Source of the DNA: Triticum aestivum
Taxonomy: Eukaryota > Streptophyta > Magnoliopsida > Poales > Poaceae
Reading direction: 5' to 3'
Assembly: GCF_018294505.1 (NCBI RefSeq)
Contig: NC_057807.1
Coordinates: forward strand, 168,112,820-168,176,819
DNA length: 64,000 nt
How positions within the stretch are numbered: position 1 is the stretch's first letter; each line of letters starts with the position of its first letter. The position numbers and the translations under genes are program-made. Positions 32,901-43,657 of this stretch are shown here, one piece after another. Under the pieces are notes generated by a model, which saw only the letters and a program-made list of their open reading frames with translations, had not been told where the DNA came from and made no database searches.

Positions 32901-33663
32901 ACGTGGCGAGATGCACAAGTGCAGAGGATTTGGTCGGAGCAGCTGAAGACTTTGTCGGAGGAGCTGAGGACTTTGAAGGAGGAGGAGCAGTTTTAGGAAT
33001 TGCCCGTGGGGGCTTTGAAGAATCTGGCCTTGAGGGCATTGCTAAGGAACTTGGCCGTGAGGGCATTAAGGGAGAACCACTTGACTTATGCGTAGGATTC
33101 TTAGGCATAGCCTTCCTCGGCTTACTAGCAGAGGCCTCGGCAGCGGTAGCAGCAGCAGTAGAGTCTTCATTGAATTTCCTCACTGCTTCCTTTGCTTGCT
33201 TGGCCAGTTTGGCCTGGCGCTTTGCCCATTCATCAGCATAGTCCTCACCGCGCTTGAGGCTGGTGAGATCTGCCAATTGGCCTGGTGCCAATGGAGGTCT
33301 TGAGCATGGAGGGTTGAGCGCGAATTTCTTCATATATTTGGGAGTAACATACGAGTACTCCCTCCATTCCTGTGCCCATCTCCTCTCTATCCTTTGTATG
33401 CACACCTTGCGCTGATTTTTGTCCTCCTTGCCAAATTTGGCCTCATCAGGAGTGCAGTATCCAGCATAAATGTCCTCAGTGATTTCGAAAGCAGTATTAA
33501 CCTCAGGCCTCTTCCCACCCTTCTGTGGCTTCTTACCTTCAGCCATTTTCTTCAGCTGAGGAATATGAACAACTGAAGTTTCTGAAGACGTGTGCAACTT
33601 TTCTTTGAGGAACGCTACAAATGAGTTAAGTTGATGAGAACCTAGTGATTCAACAGCGGACAT
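29923..33663 (-). pseudogene. Envelope-position ORF of Copia 2, broken
   Basis: ATG at 33663 follows an AG acceptor-like site. The first frame (33663-32830) is basic and Pro/Ser/Lys-rich (repeats PSKSSAPPTKSSAAPTKSSA). The next (32764-31583) is acidic with EE-rich repeats and has one stop at 31952-31954. Later frames (31646, 31419, 31331) are shifted, and 31173-29923 returns to the first frame, with PRTIYRILTKTMSPIKGHDS and LKPYAPWIMRFLRTRSS. Sireviruses often carry an ORF here described as envelope-like. I see no signal peptide or clear membrane segment, so the viral-envelope interpretation is weak. It is interrupted by several frameshifts. Confidence 0.65.
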
Positions 33664-34263
33664 TTGTACCTGTGAACAGAGTATAGTTTCGAGGAATTTG
33701 GAGAGGTCATATGCGTTCTCAGAAGGTTTTTTAAAAAGAATAGGTTTGAGGAATTTGACCAGATGAGTCTTGAGGAATTTCACTAAGCGTTCTTTCTCTT
33801 AGGTTCCAAAGTTGTATAGATTGAAAATCCACACAATTGAGGGGTCTTGAAGAAAATCATTGCTTAGAGAAACGAATCAAGAGCAGATGACATGTGAGGT
33901 GTTCATTTGTGTGAAGATTTGAAGAATAAACACCTTTGAAGATTTTCAAGGAAACATATGAATCAAAGAGGGCAGTAAAAGTAACTTTTATTTACCCGAG
34001 TTGAAGAACACGACGAACTGGGAAGTGTAGATGTGAAGTTCGTCAGTTCAGATCTTCCACGCCCTAACTCGGCAGAGGAAGACAGCTACGGCGGCGGCGG
34101 AGTGAAGAAATCCGCAACCGGCGCAAGTACGATGGTGACGAGGTCGAGGCAGTGAAGCTCTTCCTCACCGGCGACGATGAAGTAGCGGCGGCGCTAGGGT
34201 TTGGGGAGCTCGAGCAGGAGTGAGAGCGAGCGGAGTAAAAATGAAGTGAGGAAGAGACAGGGG

Positions 34264-34272
34264 TATTTATAG
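34264..34272 (-). promoter_or_regulatory. TATA box upstream of the additional ORF of Copia 2
   Basis: Minus strand CTATAAATA, followed about 30 bp on by tctcttcctcacttcat and then a GC-rich leader with the aaaccctagc word typical of plant mRNA leaders. It would give a separate transcript for the ORF starting at 33663. Inference from sequence only. Confidence 0.5.
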
Positions 34273-34661
34273 TGGGAGTGAAAAACTGTACGCCCAAGGA
34301 AATCGGATGAACGTGCCCCTGGCCCTTCTCATTCGCTTGACATGTGTCACCCACGTACTAAGAGGTGACGATCGTGTAGGATCGTGGGTGAATAGATAAG
34401 TATTGTCATGGGATGCGGAACGGTCTGAGCAGCAACGCCAAAAATTCAAATAAGTTAAGTTAAAAGTTCCGTTCGCAATTTCTTCAGCTGTCAAGGACAC
34501 AGTGAAGATTTTGAACAAGTTTCAAATAGAACGCACATGAAGAATTTCTGAACAGACTGGGTTGAATTTAGCATAGAGGGGGAAGGGTCCGATCACATTC
34601 ACTTAGCAGAAGAAATCAACTTGAAGAAATAGCAATAAGTGAATGATGTAGAGGACATAAA

Positions 34662-34664
<3 letters not shown>

Positions 34665-34714
<50 letters not shown>
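34665..34714. repeat. (AT)n microsatellite, about 25 units
   Basis: An uninterrupted at-run of about 50 bp in the non-coding interval of Copia 2. Confidence 0.97.
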
Positions 34715-34718
<4 letters not shown>

Positions 34719-35023
34719 ATGAAGAACAACACCGGAAAGAGTGAAGACAATGCAAATTTGAAGAATTTGAAAAACTGAGGAATTTCAAAAATGAAGAAAA
34801 ACTCAAATTGAAGAATTTCAACTTTGGTTGGTGGCATAACCCACCGTATAAGAAAGCTGATTTCAGACACCGCGTACAACTGTCGTAGGGCTCTGAGAAT
34901 CAATTTCTTCATTAATTTCTTCCACTTAGAGGGTTAGTCTTCATTGATTGAAGAAAAACGTTACTTCGTGTGTTGCGCATCTAAGTCATCAAGTCAGCAT
35001 AAGTGTTAGGATGTGTGTCAATT

Positions 35024-37265
35024 TCAGAGAACATTCGAAGATTCTAGGATATTTACCTCACACCGCAACTTGCTAAATCTCTTCTCATCCAAGGGCTTAG
35101 TGAAGATATCGGCCAGCTGGTCTTCAGTGCTAACGTGGTCGATGGAGATGCCACCCTTCAACACATGATCACGAAGAAAATGATGACGAATCTGGATGTG
35201 CTTGGTCTTCGAGTGCTGAACTGGGTTATGAGCAATCTTGATAGCACTCTCATTGTCGCAGTAGAGAGGCACATTCTTCACGTTGATGCCATAGTCCTTG
35301 AGTGTTTGCTTTATCCATAATAGTTGAGCACAGCACGATCCAGCAGCAATGTACTCAGCTTCTACAGTGGAGAGTGATACGCAGTTTTGTTTCTTTGAGG
35401 ACCAACAGACCAAAGATTGTCCGAGGAAATGGCATGTGCCTGACGTTGACTTGCGGTCCACACGATCGCCAGCATAGTCAGAGTCTGAATATCCAATGAG
35501 ATCAAACGAAGAGCCCTTGGGATACCATAATCCAAGTGTTGGTGTATGAGCTAGATATCGAAGAATATGCTTCACAGCCTAATGGTGTGATTCCTTCGGT
35601 GTAGCTTGAAATCGGGCACACATTCAAACACTAAGCATAATATCCGGCCTCGATGCACATAGGTACAATAAAGAGCCAATCATGGAGCGGTATACCTTTT
35701 GATCGAAGTCTTTACCATTTTCATCAGTGCATAGATGGCCATTTGTGGGCATTGGAATTTTGACCCCTTTGCAATCTTGCATGCCGAATTTCCTCAATAC
35801 GTCCTTGAGGTATTTCTCCTGAGATATGAATATCACATTGCGCTGTTGACGAATTTGAAGACCTAAAAAGAATTTCAATTCTCCCATCATAGACATTTGA
35901 TACTCTTCACTCATCATATAGGCAAATTCATCATCGTATCATTGGTTAGTGCAGCCAAAAATGATATCATCAACATAAATTTGGCACACAAACAATTCAC
36001 CATCATAAGATTTAGTGAAAAGAGTTGGGTCGAGTGAACCGGGTTTGAAGCCTTTCTTCATGAGGAATTCCTTCAAAGTATCATACCACGCCCGAGGGGC
36101 CTGCTTGAGGCCATACAGGGCCTTATTGAGTCTGAAGACTTTGTTAGGATGCTTTGAATCTTCAAAACCTGGGGGTTGAGAAACATATACTTCCTCCTCA
36201 AGCTTACCATTGAGGAATGCACTTTTCACATCCATTTGTTGTAAGATAATATCATGATGGTTAGCATAAGCAAGTAATATGCAAATAGCCTCAAGTCTAG
36301 CAACAGGTGCATAAGTTTCATCGAAGTCAATTCCTTCAACCTGTGTGTAACCTTGAGCTACAAGCCGTGCCTTATTCCTCACCACAATGCCATTTTCATC
36401 TTGCTTGTTGCGGTAGATCCACTTTATGCCAATAATGTTGTGCTTGCGAGGATCTGGACGTTTGACCAGTTCCCAGACGTTGTTGAGCTCGAATGGATGT
36501 AATTCTTCTTGCATGGCTTGAATCCACTCAGGCTCCAGAAATGCTTCATCTACCTTAGTGGGCTCTGTAATAGAGACAAAAGCAAAGTGCCCACAAAATT
36601 TATATAAATGTGAAGATTTTGAGCGTGTCAGAGGACCTGGTGCTTCAATGTCATCGATGATCTTCTCGATTTGCACTTCGTTTGCAATGCTAGGATGAGC
36701 GGGCTGTCTTAGAGGAATTTGATCCGCATTTTCTTCAGGAGCACGTTCCTCACCACCATTATCTTCAGGTGCGCCAGTTCGATGTTCATCACGTTCTGGA
36801 ATGAATTCTTCAGCAGATTCTTTGCTAGGAATGACATCCTCAGTAGCCTTGAACTTGATAGATTCCTCAGGTGCAGGTTCATCTAACACAGAAGGTAGGT
36901 GCTCTCTTTGCGAGCCATTAGTTTCATTGAACCGCACATCTACAGTTTCAACAACCTTGTGAAGAACATTGTTGAAGACTTTGTAGGTGTGCGAGTCCTT
37001 TCCGTAACCAAGCATAAAACCCTCATGTGCTTTCGGTGAAAATTTAGAATTGTGATGAGGATCTCTAATCCAACATTTAGCACCGCAGACTTTGAAGTAA
37101 CTCACATTGGGTTTCTTGTCAGTGAGGAGTTCATAAGCAGTCTTCTTGAAGAATTTGTGAAGATATACTTTGTTGATGATGTGGCATGCAGTATCAATAG
37201 CCTCAATCCAGAAATGACGAGGTGTCTTGTATTCATCAAGCATAGTGTGAGCCATCTCAACAAGG
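35024..37265 (-). pseudogene. Copia 2 pol: end of integrase, RT and RNase H
   Basis: Continues the integrase from 53271 across D2. [36 protein letters not shown], then RT ([62 protein letters not shown] at about 35955-35980) and RNase H (SDSDYAGDRVDRKSTSG, STVEAEYIAA, LADIFTKPL). One frame runs from 37255 to 35624 with a TGA at about 35934 (CGA expected), then TGA near 35622 and TAG near 35584. Apart from these nonsense codons the enzyme sequence is well kept. Confidence 0.9.
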
Positions 37266-37270
37266 GTTCT

Positions 37271-37929
37271 TGTTGTGCAATTGTCACGGCAGATGTCCTA
37301 GTGTGAGGACTTAGTCATGAGGCCAGCACATCTATGTGGTAGCTTGAGAGGGGTTGAGCGTAATCGAGAGACACAACACAAGACAAGGGTTTAGACAGCT
37401 TTGGGCCTCGGGAAACATCATCCAGTAAAAACCCTACATGTTGTTTGTGGCTAGGTCTCCTTATGATCATGAGGGAGTCGCTGTAAACCGGCGCTCCCAG
37501 TTATGTCTAGCCTAAGATCTTGTTTCTTGTTCCTTGTCCCTCTTTGGGGAGCCCTGCCCCTCCTTATATATGTTGAAGGGGCGGATTACATGTGGAGTCC
37601 TATTAGGATTAGGACTAGTCTACCTTCTAATACAAACCGGATACAAGTCCGGGTCTTAACTCCTTGTAAGGTAAAAATTCCTCATGCCTTTCCTCTTAAA
37701 CCGGCCCACCATTAACATAAACCGGCCTTCGGGGCATTGGGCCTTGCCATCCGTCTGCCGCCCGCTGGGTTACCAGTGCGTCATAATGTTCAGGCAGGTT
37801 ACTTGTAAACCATCTGGTCAAGGCAGGTCGTCAGTGAATCGCCAAGTGTCAACCGGGTCTCAATTAAACCGCCAAGCCTGGTCGGGTCATATTTCCGGCC
37901 GGGTCATACCGCGGGTTATATCCCCGACA
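37271..37929 (-). repeat. 3' LTR of D2
   Basis: 659 bp, plus-strand start tgttgtgcaattgtc and end ttatatccccgaca. Preceded on the sense strand by the tract actgggggctaa (37930-37941). TATA on the minus strand (acatatataagg) near 37562-37573. Confidence 0.9.
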
Positions 37930-40560
37930 TTAGCCCCCAGTTTAGCTTGGATTTATCCATGGTAAACTGACCCTGTAAAACAAACACAAGAACAAATTTG
38001 ACACGTCGTGCTCCTGGTTAGATATTTTGTAAGCCGGCACCTGATCATCCTTAAGTCCCTGTCATTTCCTCCTTCTAGAAAATCCGGGTCAGTAGACCAG
38101 CTTCATAATCAATTTGCTTGTAGAAAAAGTATTGTAAATAAAGAATCCATTTGACTCGGCCTTCAATGCTCTGACTTGATAAAAATATTGGTCTTCAAAT
38201 ATTCAACTGATATTCAGTCGGCTTGAAAATATAGAACTTGCCGATCTATGATTTCCAAAATCGTCGGGTTATAAAAACTGATAATTCCGTGTCATGATTG
38301 TTGCCAACGCTGGTTCATGATTGTTGCCAACGCCGGTTCATGATTATTGATGACGTCGGGTTAATAATTGTTGGTCACGCCGGGTCATAATTGTTGCAGA
38401 CACCAGGTCAATCTGGTTAGCTCAAAACTGAAAATTGGAAGATATTTCTCCCTTATATCCATATCACCTGTAGCCCCCAAGTCTTGAATAGAACAAAGTG
38501 ATGATTTGAGACTTGTTTCCATATAATTACTGCTACTGTGAAGAAATCCATGTTGTTCATCTTAGTCACTAGTAAAAACTGAATACTCCATATATGTAGC
38601 CCCCAAGTGTTGGGTTGTCATGCTTGCAGCAACCTGGGACTTGTAATTGCCTTATACTCATAAAAACTCGAACCAGTGTAGCCCCCAAGGGCCGGGTCAT
38701 TATGCAATAATGAGCAGGGACTTTATAAATATGATCATGTAGACTTGAACAACAATGTGTAGCCCCTAAGGGCCGGCTCAGTAAGATAATATTGAGCTGG
38801 GACTTTATATATACTTCTTTGAAAAGAACATCATATAATGTAACCCCCATCATGGAGCTTGAACCCACGTCCACAAGGTTAAGAGCTTTGTGATTTACCA
38901 ACTGAGCAGTGGATCCTTCAATATGATGTAGTAAGATTTGTGTACCTTAAATTTTTTGACAGGAGCAATTAGTAGCCCCCAAGGGTTGGCTCATTATGAT
39001 GTGATGAGTCGGGTCTTGAATAAGGTGAGCAAACAATGACTTTGCATTAGCCCCCAAGTGTCATGGTGCATGCTTGCAGCGACATGAGACTTGTGTACTT
39101 GATCTAATATCAACTTAAATAATGTAGCCCCCAAGTGCCGGGTCGTAAGCCTGCAGCGACTCGGGACTATTCCCTCCATTGTAGAATAAATCATATACAT
39201 TGATAATATAATAACCATTGCGCTAAAGCGACTTTGAAAACCTTAATCATAATACTGGTTACTGATAACCATAATAAAATCCTCCATGTTGGCTATTTGA
39301 AGATTTGAATAATATAAGCCAATGATTTATGAGCGCATGATTCCAATGGCGCAATCCAAATATATACTCACGCCTTATAGTCCCAAGCTAGGCCGGGTTA
39401 ACAAACACCGGATAATTTCTCATCATATACTGGCGACTTATCGTCTTAAAGCCAGGCCAGGTTAATAAACGTCGGTGATTTATAATTATGCTTTATTCAA
39501 CCTATTTCTGCATACAACAAGTTTAAAGTGTCCTGGTGGCTTACCGCCGGACGGGTCATAATGCCCAACATATAACCTGGGTTTATAACTAAGGCTGCAC
39601 TTAAGAATAAACAAATATGAAATATATCATACTTGTGACATTGAATCACATCGTTGGTTTGCCAACTTTTTGTAGTAAGGGTGATAACCCAAATCTTGAG
39701 TACTGATAACTCCCACCATGTTGTGTTGGTTTATAAGAAGCCATGTCGGGTTATAATAAACACAGGATGATCATCCTGGTGACTTATAGTCAAAGCCGGG
39801 CCGGGTTAATAAACACCGGTTTATAATTGGTTGTGTACTAACAACTTATAGTTAAAAGCCAAGCTGGGTTAACAAACACCGGTTTATGTTATATTGATGA
39901 CTTATAGTCAGGCCGGGCCAATAGACGCCAGTATGCCTCAAAACCTTATCAAAAGAGAAAAAACTTTGACAAATAAAAAAAATAAAAAACTTGTAGTCGA
40001 GGCTTTTCAGGCTGCCAGGCCCAAATTCGAGGCTTTTCATGGGTTGCCAGGCCACTGAGTTAAACCATTTCACAAAGCCTTTTAAGATGGACCTCACATT
40101 AACCAATCGTCGTTTTAACTTTGACAAGTTCAGGGTCTGTACAAGATTGACTTGTCAAACGTTCGGCGGGTCATACCAGGATTACCTAGACGGAGTGTCT
40201 TACTTGATGAAGGCAGGTTAACCCGGGGTTTTAGGTGAATACACCTGGCTTCCAAGCCTGGCTTGATAGCCTATTACAAGGGTCCTTTAAAACTCTTTGT
40301 TTCTGTGCACAAAGAGCCCCCAAATAACATTTTGAGCTGTGCTCGGTGGGTGCCTATGTTTGAGCTATGCTTGGCAACAGACTCTCTTTGGCCCCCAAGT
40401 GATTTCCCTGGTGGCCTTACGCCGATCAAGAGGTGTGGCTATGGTTCGAATATGACCAAGCCCCCAAGTGATTTTTATATATGGCTTTATAAGCTAAATC
40501 AAGGGGTAAAGCGGACTCTGCTTTATAAACAGAAACCCCCACATGATCAATAATATGATA
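37930..40560 (-). other. D2 3' internal region with polypurine-like tracts
   Basis: No coding frame. gtagcccccaagt or close forms (sense strand acttgggggctac) occur near 38470, 38597, 38681, 38759 (one change), 38974, 39050, 39125, 40391 and 40462, besides the terminal one at 37930. It contains the tRNA-like sequence at 38844-38916. Confidence 0.75.
38844..38916 (-). pseudogene. tRNA-Lys(CUU)-like sequence inside D2
   Basis: The sense strand shows gctcagttggta (D arm), caaagctcttaaccttg (anticodon arm, anticodon CTT) and gtgggttcaagctcc (T arm with near-perfect B box). Position relative to the surrounding tracts is the same as in D1 (21898-21969). Its A-box region keeps the G lost in D1, and its anticodon stem pairs C27 with G43. 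The acceptor stem is degenerate. Confidence 0.8.
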
Positions 40561-41301
40561 AACCAATAAGGCAGGTACCCATGTTTGAAGCGCGCATCAT
40601 GGCAGCAGGTCCTCTTCGGCAACCTTTAACTTTTTGCAATAGATAAATTCTTCTTGAACCAGGATTTTGAACCGGATATTAAGAACTTCAAAGCTTTGTA
40701 GGAGACATCCTTCCCTTGAATCGGATTTTAAACCAGAATCTTCATTTTCAGCCGGAAATTTTTGGACGGCCTTTAAACTCGAACTTGCGAGAAGTTAATT
40801 CCTTTTTGAACCGGACATTTTTAAACCTAATTTGAGAGCTTCAGAGCTTTGTGGGAGAACAGTTTTCCCTTGAACCGGATTGCAAACCGGAATCCTTTCT
40901 GATGACCCGGAACTTCTTCATTGAGCCAGGATTTTGTAACTGTCATACACTTTCTAAGCCGGAAATTTTCTGACGGTCTTTAAATTTTCATCAATGTAAC
41001 AGTAGCCTCCAGTACTGGGTTATCTTTCCCTCCATCATCCTGGGGTTCTTAAATTTGCTGAACTGGCAGGATTTGCTAGTCATGTCATCATAGCCCCTGA
41101 GTCTCAAGGCGACTCGAGGAGTTGGCTTGAGATTCTCCATATTTGACCGTGATATAAACCGGTATAAGTTGTATATCATTGGTGCTGATAGCACGATGTG
41201 AATCCACAGAAGGTTGAGGTGACTGCGGCGGTTTATAGATGATCTCGTAGGAGCCGTGCCAGCAACTCGGCCAATAGTTCCTTCCAACTGGCGATTTGAA
41301 G

Positions 41302-41613
41302 TTAACCAAACTGTAGTGGCGGTGACTTATGCGCCTGACCATTGAGCCAACTAGTGCAGACAGCGGTTGATAGTATATGATAATTTGCCTCCATTTTGTT
41401 GAAAGAAAACCGGGCTACCCAAGTTGTGACTTGCTCATGCTCAATAAACAGCTCATGCAGACAGGTGCGGTCCGGTATGTTGATGTAGACCAGGCCGCGA
41501 GAGACGGACAGCAAAGACGACCGCAGCATCAAAGGCGGCTCAGACAAATGATCCGGTCGCGGCATTGTAAGCCAGCGCGGACGGGCAAGTGAATCGCGAA
41601 CGTGGTAAACCAT
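41302..41613 (-). CDS. Conserved small frame of unknown function in D2
   Basis: Counterpart of the D1 frame at 19579-19869: SVSRGLVYI, RTCLHELFIE, EQVTTWVARFS, EANYHILS, HKSPPLQFG-stop. Upstream on the same strand (41540-41875, another frame) is SWMYSSCHRYHALASD, also conserved in D1 as SWMYTSRHHYYALASD. No known domain. Whether it is translated is open. Confidence 0.35.
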   Translation of the reverse strand: MVYHVRDSLARPRWLTMPRPDHLSEPPLMLRSSLLSVSRGLVYINIPDRTCLHELFIEHEQVTTWVARFSFNKMEANYHILSTAVCTSWLNGQAHKSPPLQFG

Positions 41614-41781
41614 ACGGGCGAGTCATATCATTGTCATGTTGATTTAAAACGGGCCATAGAAACGGCGGTTTGCACATATATTCCTCAAGCATCATGGCAC
41701 AGTCAGATGCTAGCGCATGATAACGGTGGCACGAGCTATACATCCATGACACCATCATCGCACTTGCAATGAACAATTGTC

Positions 41782-41875
41782 CTGCATAAACAATATTGCA
41801 GACCAAGGCAAAGATAAACTTGTTTCTTGACAAAAAACAATATATCCTAATAACACAAACTTGGATGGATATCAC
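41782..41875 (-). other. Intron-like segment in D2
   Basis: Sense strand ttag|gtgatatcc ... ttatgcag|gacaattg, 94 nt, AT-rich. Same place and ends as the D1 segment at 19336-19423. Confidence 0.4.
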
Positions 41876-41929
41876 CTAAATGCGAGATGATCTTTGTGTG
41901 CTCCATAAATCAACTTATATATGGACCCG

Positions 41930-42440
41930 AAACTTTTTGAGCCAGAACTTCTGGACCCGAAACTTTTTGATAATCCGGCCGGAACTTTTTATAATCCAGA
42001 ACTTTTGAACCGGAACCTCTTGATAACCTGGCCGGAACTTTTTGAGCCGGAACTTCTTGACCCGGAACTTTTTGATATTCCGGCCGAAACTTTTTGATAA
42101 TCCAGAACTTTTGAACCGGAACCTCTTGAGCCGAAGTTTTTCCGTAACCTAAGTCGGAACCTTTTGGTGATTCGGCTGGAACTCTTGGGCGATTCGGACG
42201 GAACCTTTCGTCAAGGCGGTCGGAACTTTTTTGCCTATTCAGATGGAACCTTTCGTCGAGGCGGTCGGAACTTTTTGCCAATTCAGACGGAACCTTTTGT
42301 CGAGGCGGTCGAAACTTTTTGCCGATTCAGACGGAACCTTTCGTCGAGGCGGTCGAAACTTTTTCGGCGAGCCAGCTGGAACTCTTCGACAAACCGACCG
42401 GAACCTCTTCAATAAGCTGGGCGGAGCTTCTCGATCCCTG
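41930..42440 (-). repeat. Tandem repeats in the D2 leader
   Basis: Four units of about 44 bp at 42192-42367 (attcagacggaacctttcg...ggtcggaactttttgcc). Beside them (41930-42180) are shorter degenerate units of cggaactttttgataatccgg. They lie within 570 bp of the primer site, in the transcribed leader. Repeated open frames on both strands are by-products of the unit length. Confidence 0.8.
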
Positions 42441-42479
42441 GGATAACACCCTCCAAGAACTCAACACCACCGTGTGCGA

Positions 42480-42498
42480 GCCCCACGGTGGGCACCAA
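42480..42498 (-). other. Primer-binding site of D2, tRNA-Lys(CUU)
   Basis: Sense strand TGGTGCCCACCGTGGGGCT, one difference from the D1 site (T for C at the fourth base) and otherwise complementary to the tRNA-Lys 3' end as I remember it. Confidence 0.8.
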
Positions 42499-42499
42499 C

Positions 42500-42812
42500 T
42501 GTCGTGAAACTGTCATGGCAGATGTCCTAGTGTGAGGACTTAGTCGTGAGGACAGCGCATCTATGTGGTAGCTTAAGAGGGGTTGAGCGGGATCGAGAGA
42601 CACAACACAAGACAAGGGTTTAGACAGCTTCGGGCCCCGGGAAACATCATCCGGTAAAAACCCTACATGCTGTTTGTGGCTAGGTCTCGTTATGATCATG
42701 AGGGAGTCGTCGTAAACCGGCGCTCCCAGTTATGTCTAGCCTTAGATCCTGTTTCTTGTTCCTTCTCCCTCTTTGGGGAGCCCTGCCCCTCCTTATATAT
42801 GTTGAAGGGGAG
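42500..42812 (-). repeat. 5' LTR of D2, first part (rest at 52920-53265)
   Basis: Begins tgtcgtgaaactgtcatgg and is cut at 42812 by the Fatima-like element. The remainder resumes at 52920 after the duplicated gggag and ends ccccgaca at 53265. The insertion lies about 10 bp upstream of the D2 TATA box (minus strand atatataagg, 42791-42800). Confidence 0.9.
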
Positions 42813-43332
42813 TGTCGGTGTCAAAACCGGCGGATCTCGGGTAGGGGGTCCCGAACTGTGCGTCTAGGCGGATGGTAACAGGAGACAAGGGACACGATGT
42901 TTTACCCAGGTTCGGGCCCTCTTGATGGAGGTAAAACCCTACGTCCTGCTTGATTGATATTGATATTGTGGATGTTTACAAGAGTGGATCTACCACGAGA
43001 TCAAGGAGGCTAAACCCTAGAAGCTAGCCTATGGTACGATTGTAAGGGTTGATGTTGTTGTGTCCTACGGACTAAAGCCATCCGGTTTATACAGACACCG
43101 GAGTGGGCTAGGGTTACATAGAGTCGGTTACAATGGTAGGAGATCTACATATCTGTATCGCCAAGCTTGCCTTCCACGCCAAGGAAAGTCCCATCCGGAC
43201 ACGGGACGAAGTCTTCAATCTTGTATCTTCATAGTCTTGGAGTCCGGTCGATGATGATAGTCCGACCGATGATAGTTCGGCCGATGGTGGTAATCCGGCT
43301 ATCCGGACACCCCCTAGTCCAGGACTCCCTCA
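42813..43332 (-). repeat. 3' LTR of the Fatima-like element
   Basis: Plus strand tgtcggtgtcaaaaccgg to ccaggactccctca. Minus-strand TATA (tataaacc) near 43085-43091. Confidence 0.93.
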
Positions 43333-43567
43333 GTAGCCCCCGAACCAGTCTTCAATGACGATAAGTCCAGCATGTGTGTAGTCTTCGGCGTTGCAAGGCG
43401 GGTTCTCCTTCAAGTTCCATGTACCGGCCGAACAGTGTCCGGCTTCCTCATCAATGTTGTGCTTCTTGGCTTCCACGCCCAATAATGGCCTTCCTCCACG
43501 CATCACACGAATGCGAAAAGCCAGGGTGTCTTTTATGTTTTACCCCCTAGTTGTGCGAATAATCTGC

Positions 43568-43575
43568 CTATAAGA
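43568..43575 (+). promoter_or_regulatory. TATA box of the Fatima antisense gene
   Basis: ctataaga, followed about 85 bp downstream by the ATG at 43658, with a pyrimidine-rich leader between. A TATA-like box in the same general region of the truncated copy at 212-224 supports conservation. Confidence 0.5.
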
Positions 43576-43657
43576 GAGGCAAGAATCCAGATCCAAATCA
43601 CCATCTTCCTCCCGCGAATACTCATCGGAGCGCTTTCAACCGAGAATCCATTCCATC

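Larger units (their letters stand above)
33664..35023 (-). other. Non-coding interval between RNase H and additional ORF of Copia 2
   Basis: Contains an (AT)n microsatellite, a TATA box at 34264-34272, a plant-like 5' leader (ccccaaaccctagcgccgcc on the minus strand, about 34186-34205) and a possible intron. Donor gggtaaataaaag near 33996, acceptor ctgttcacag near 33670, just before the ATG. Confidence 0.55.

Noticed and set aside
29923..33663. True viral envelope gene
   Set aside because: No signal peptide, transmembrane segment or cleavage motif visible; envelope position is the only argument.
42164..42446. Small plus-strand proteins with repeated peptides
   Set aside because: By-products of the 44-bp repeats and antisense to D2.
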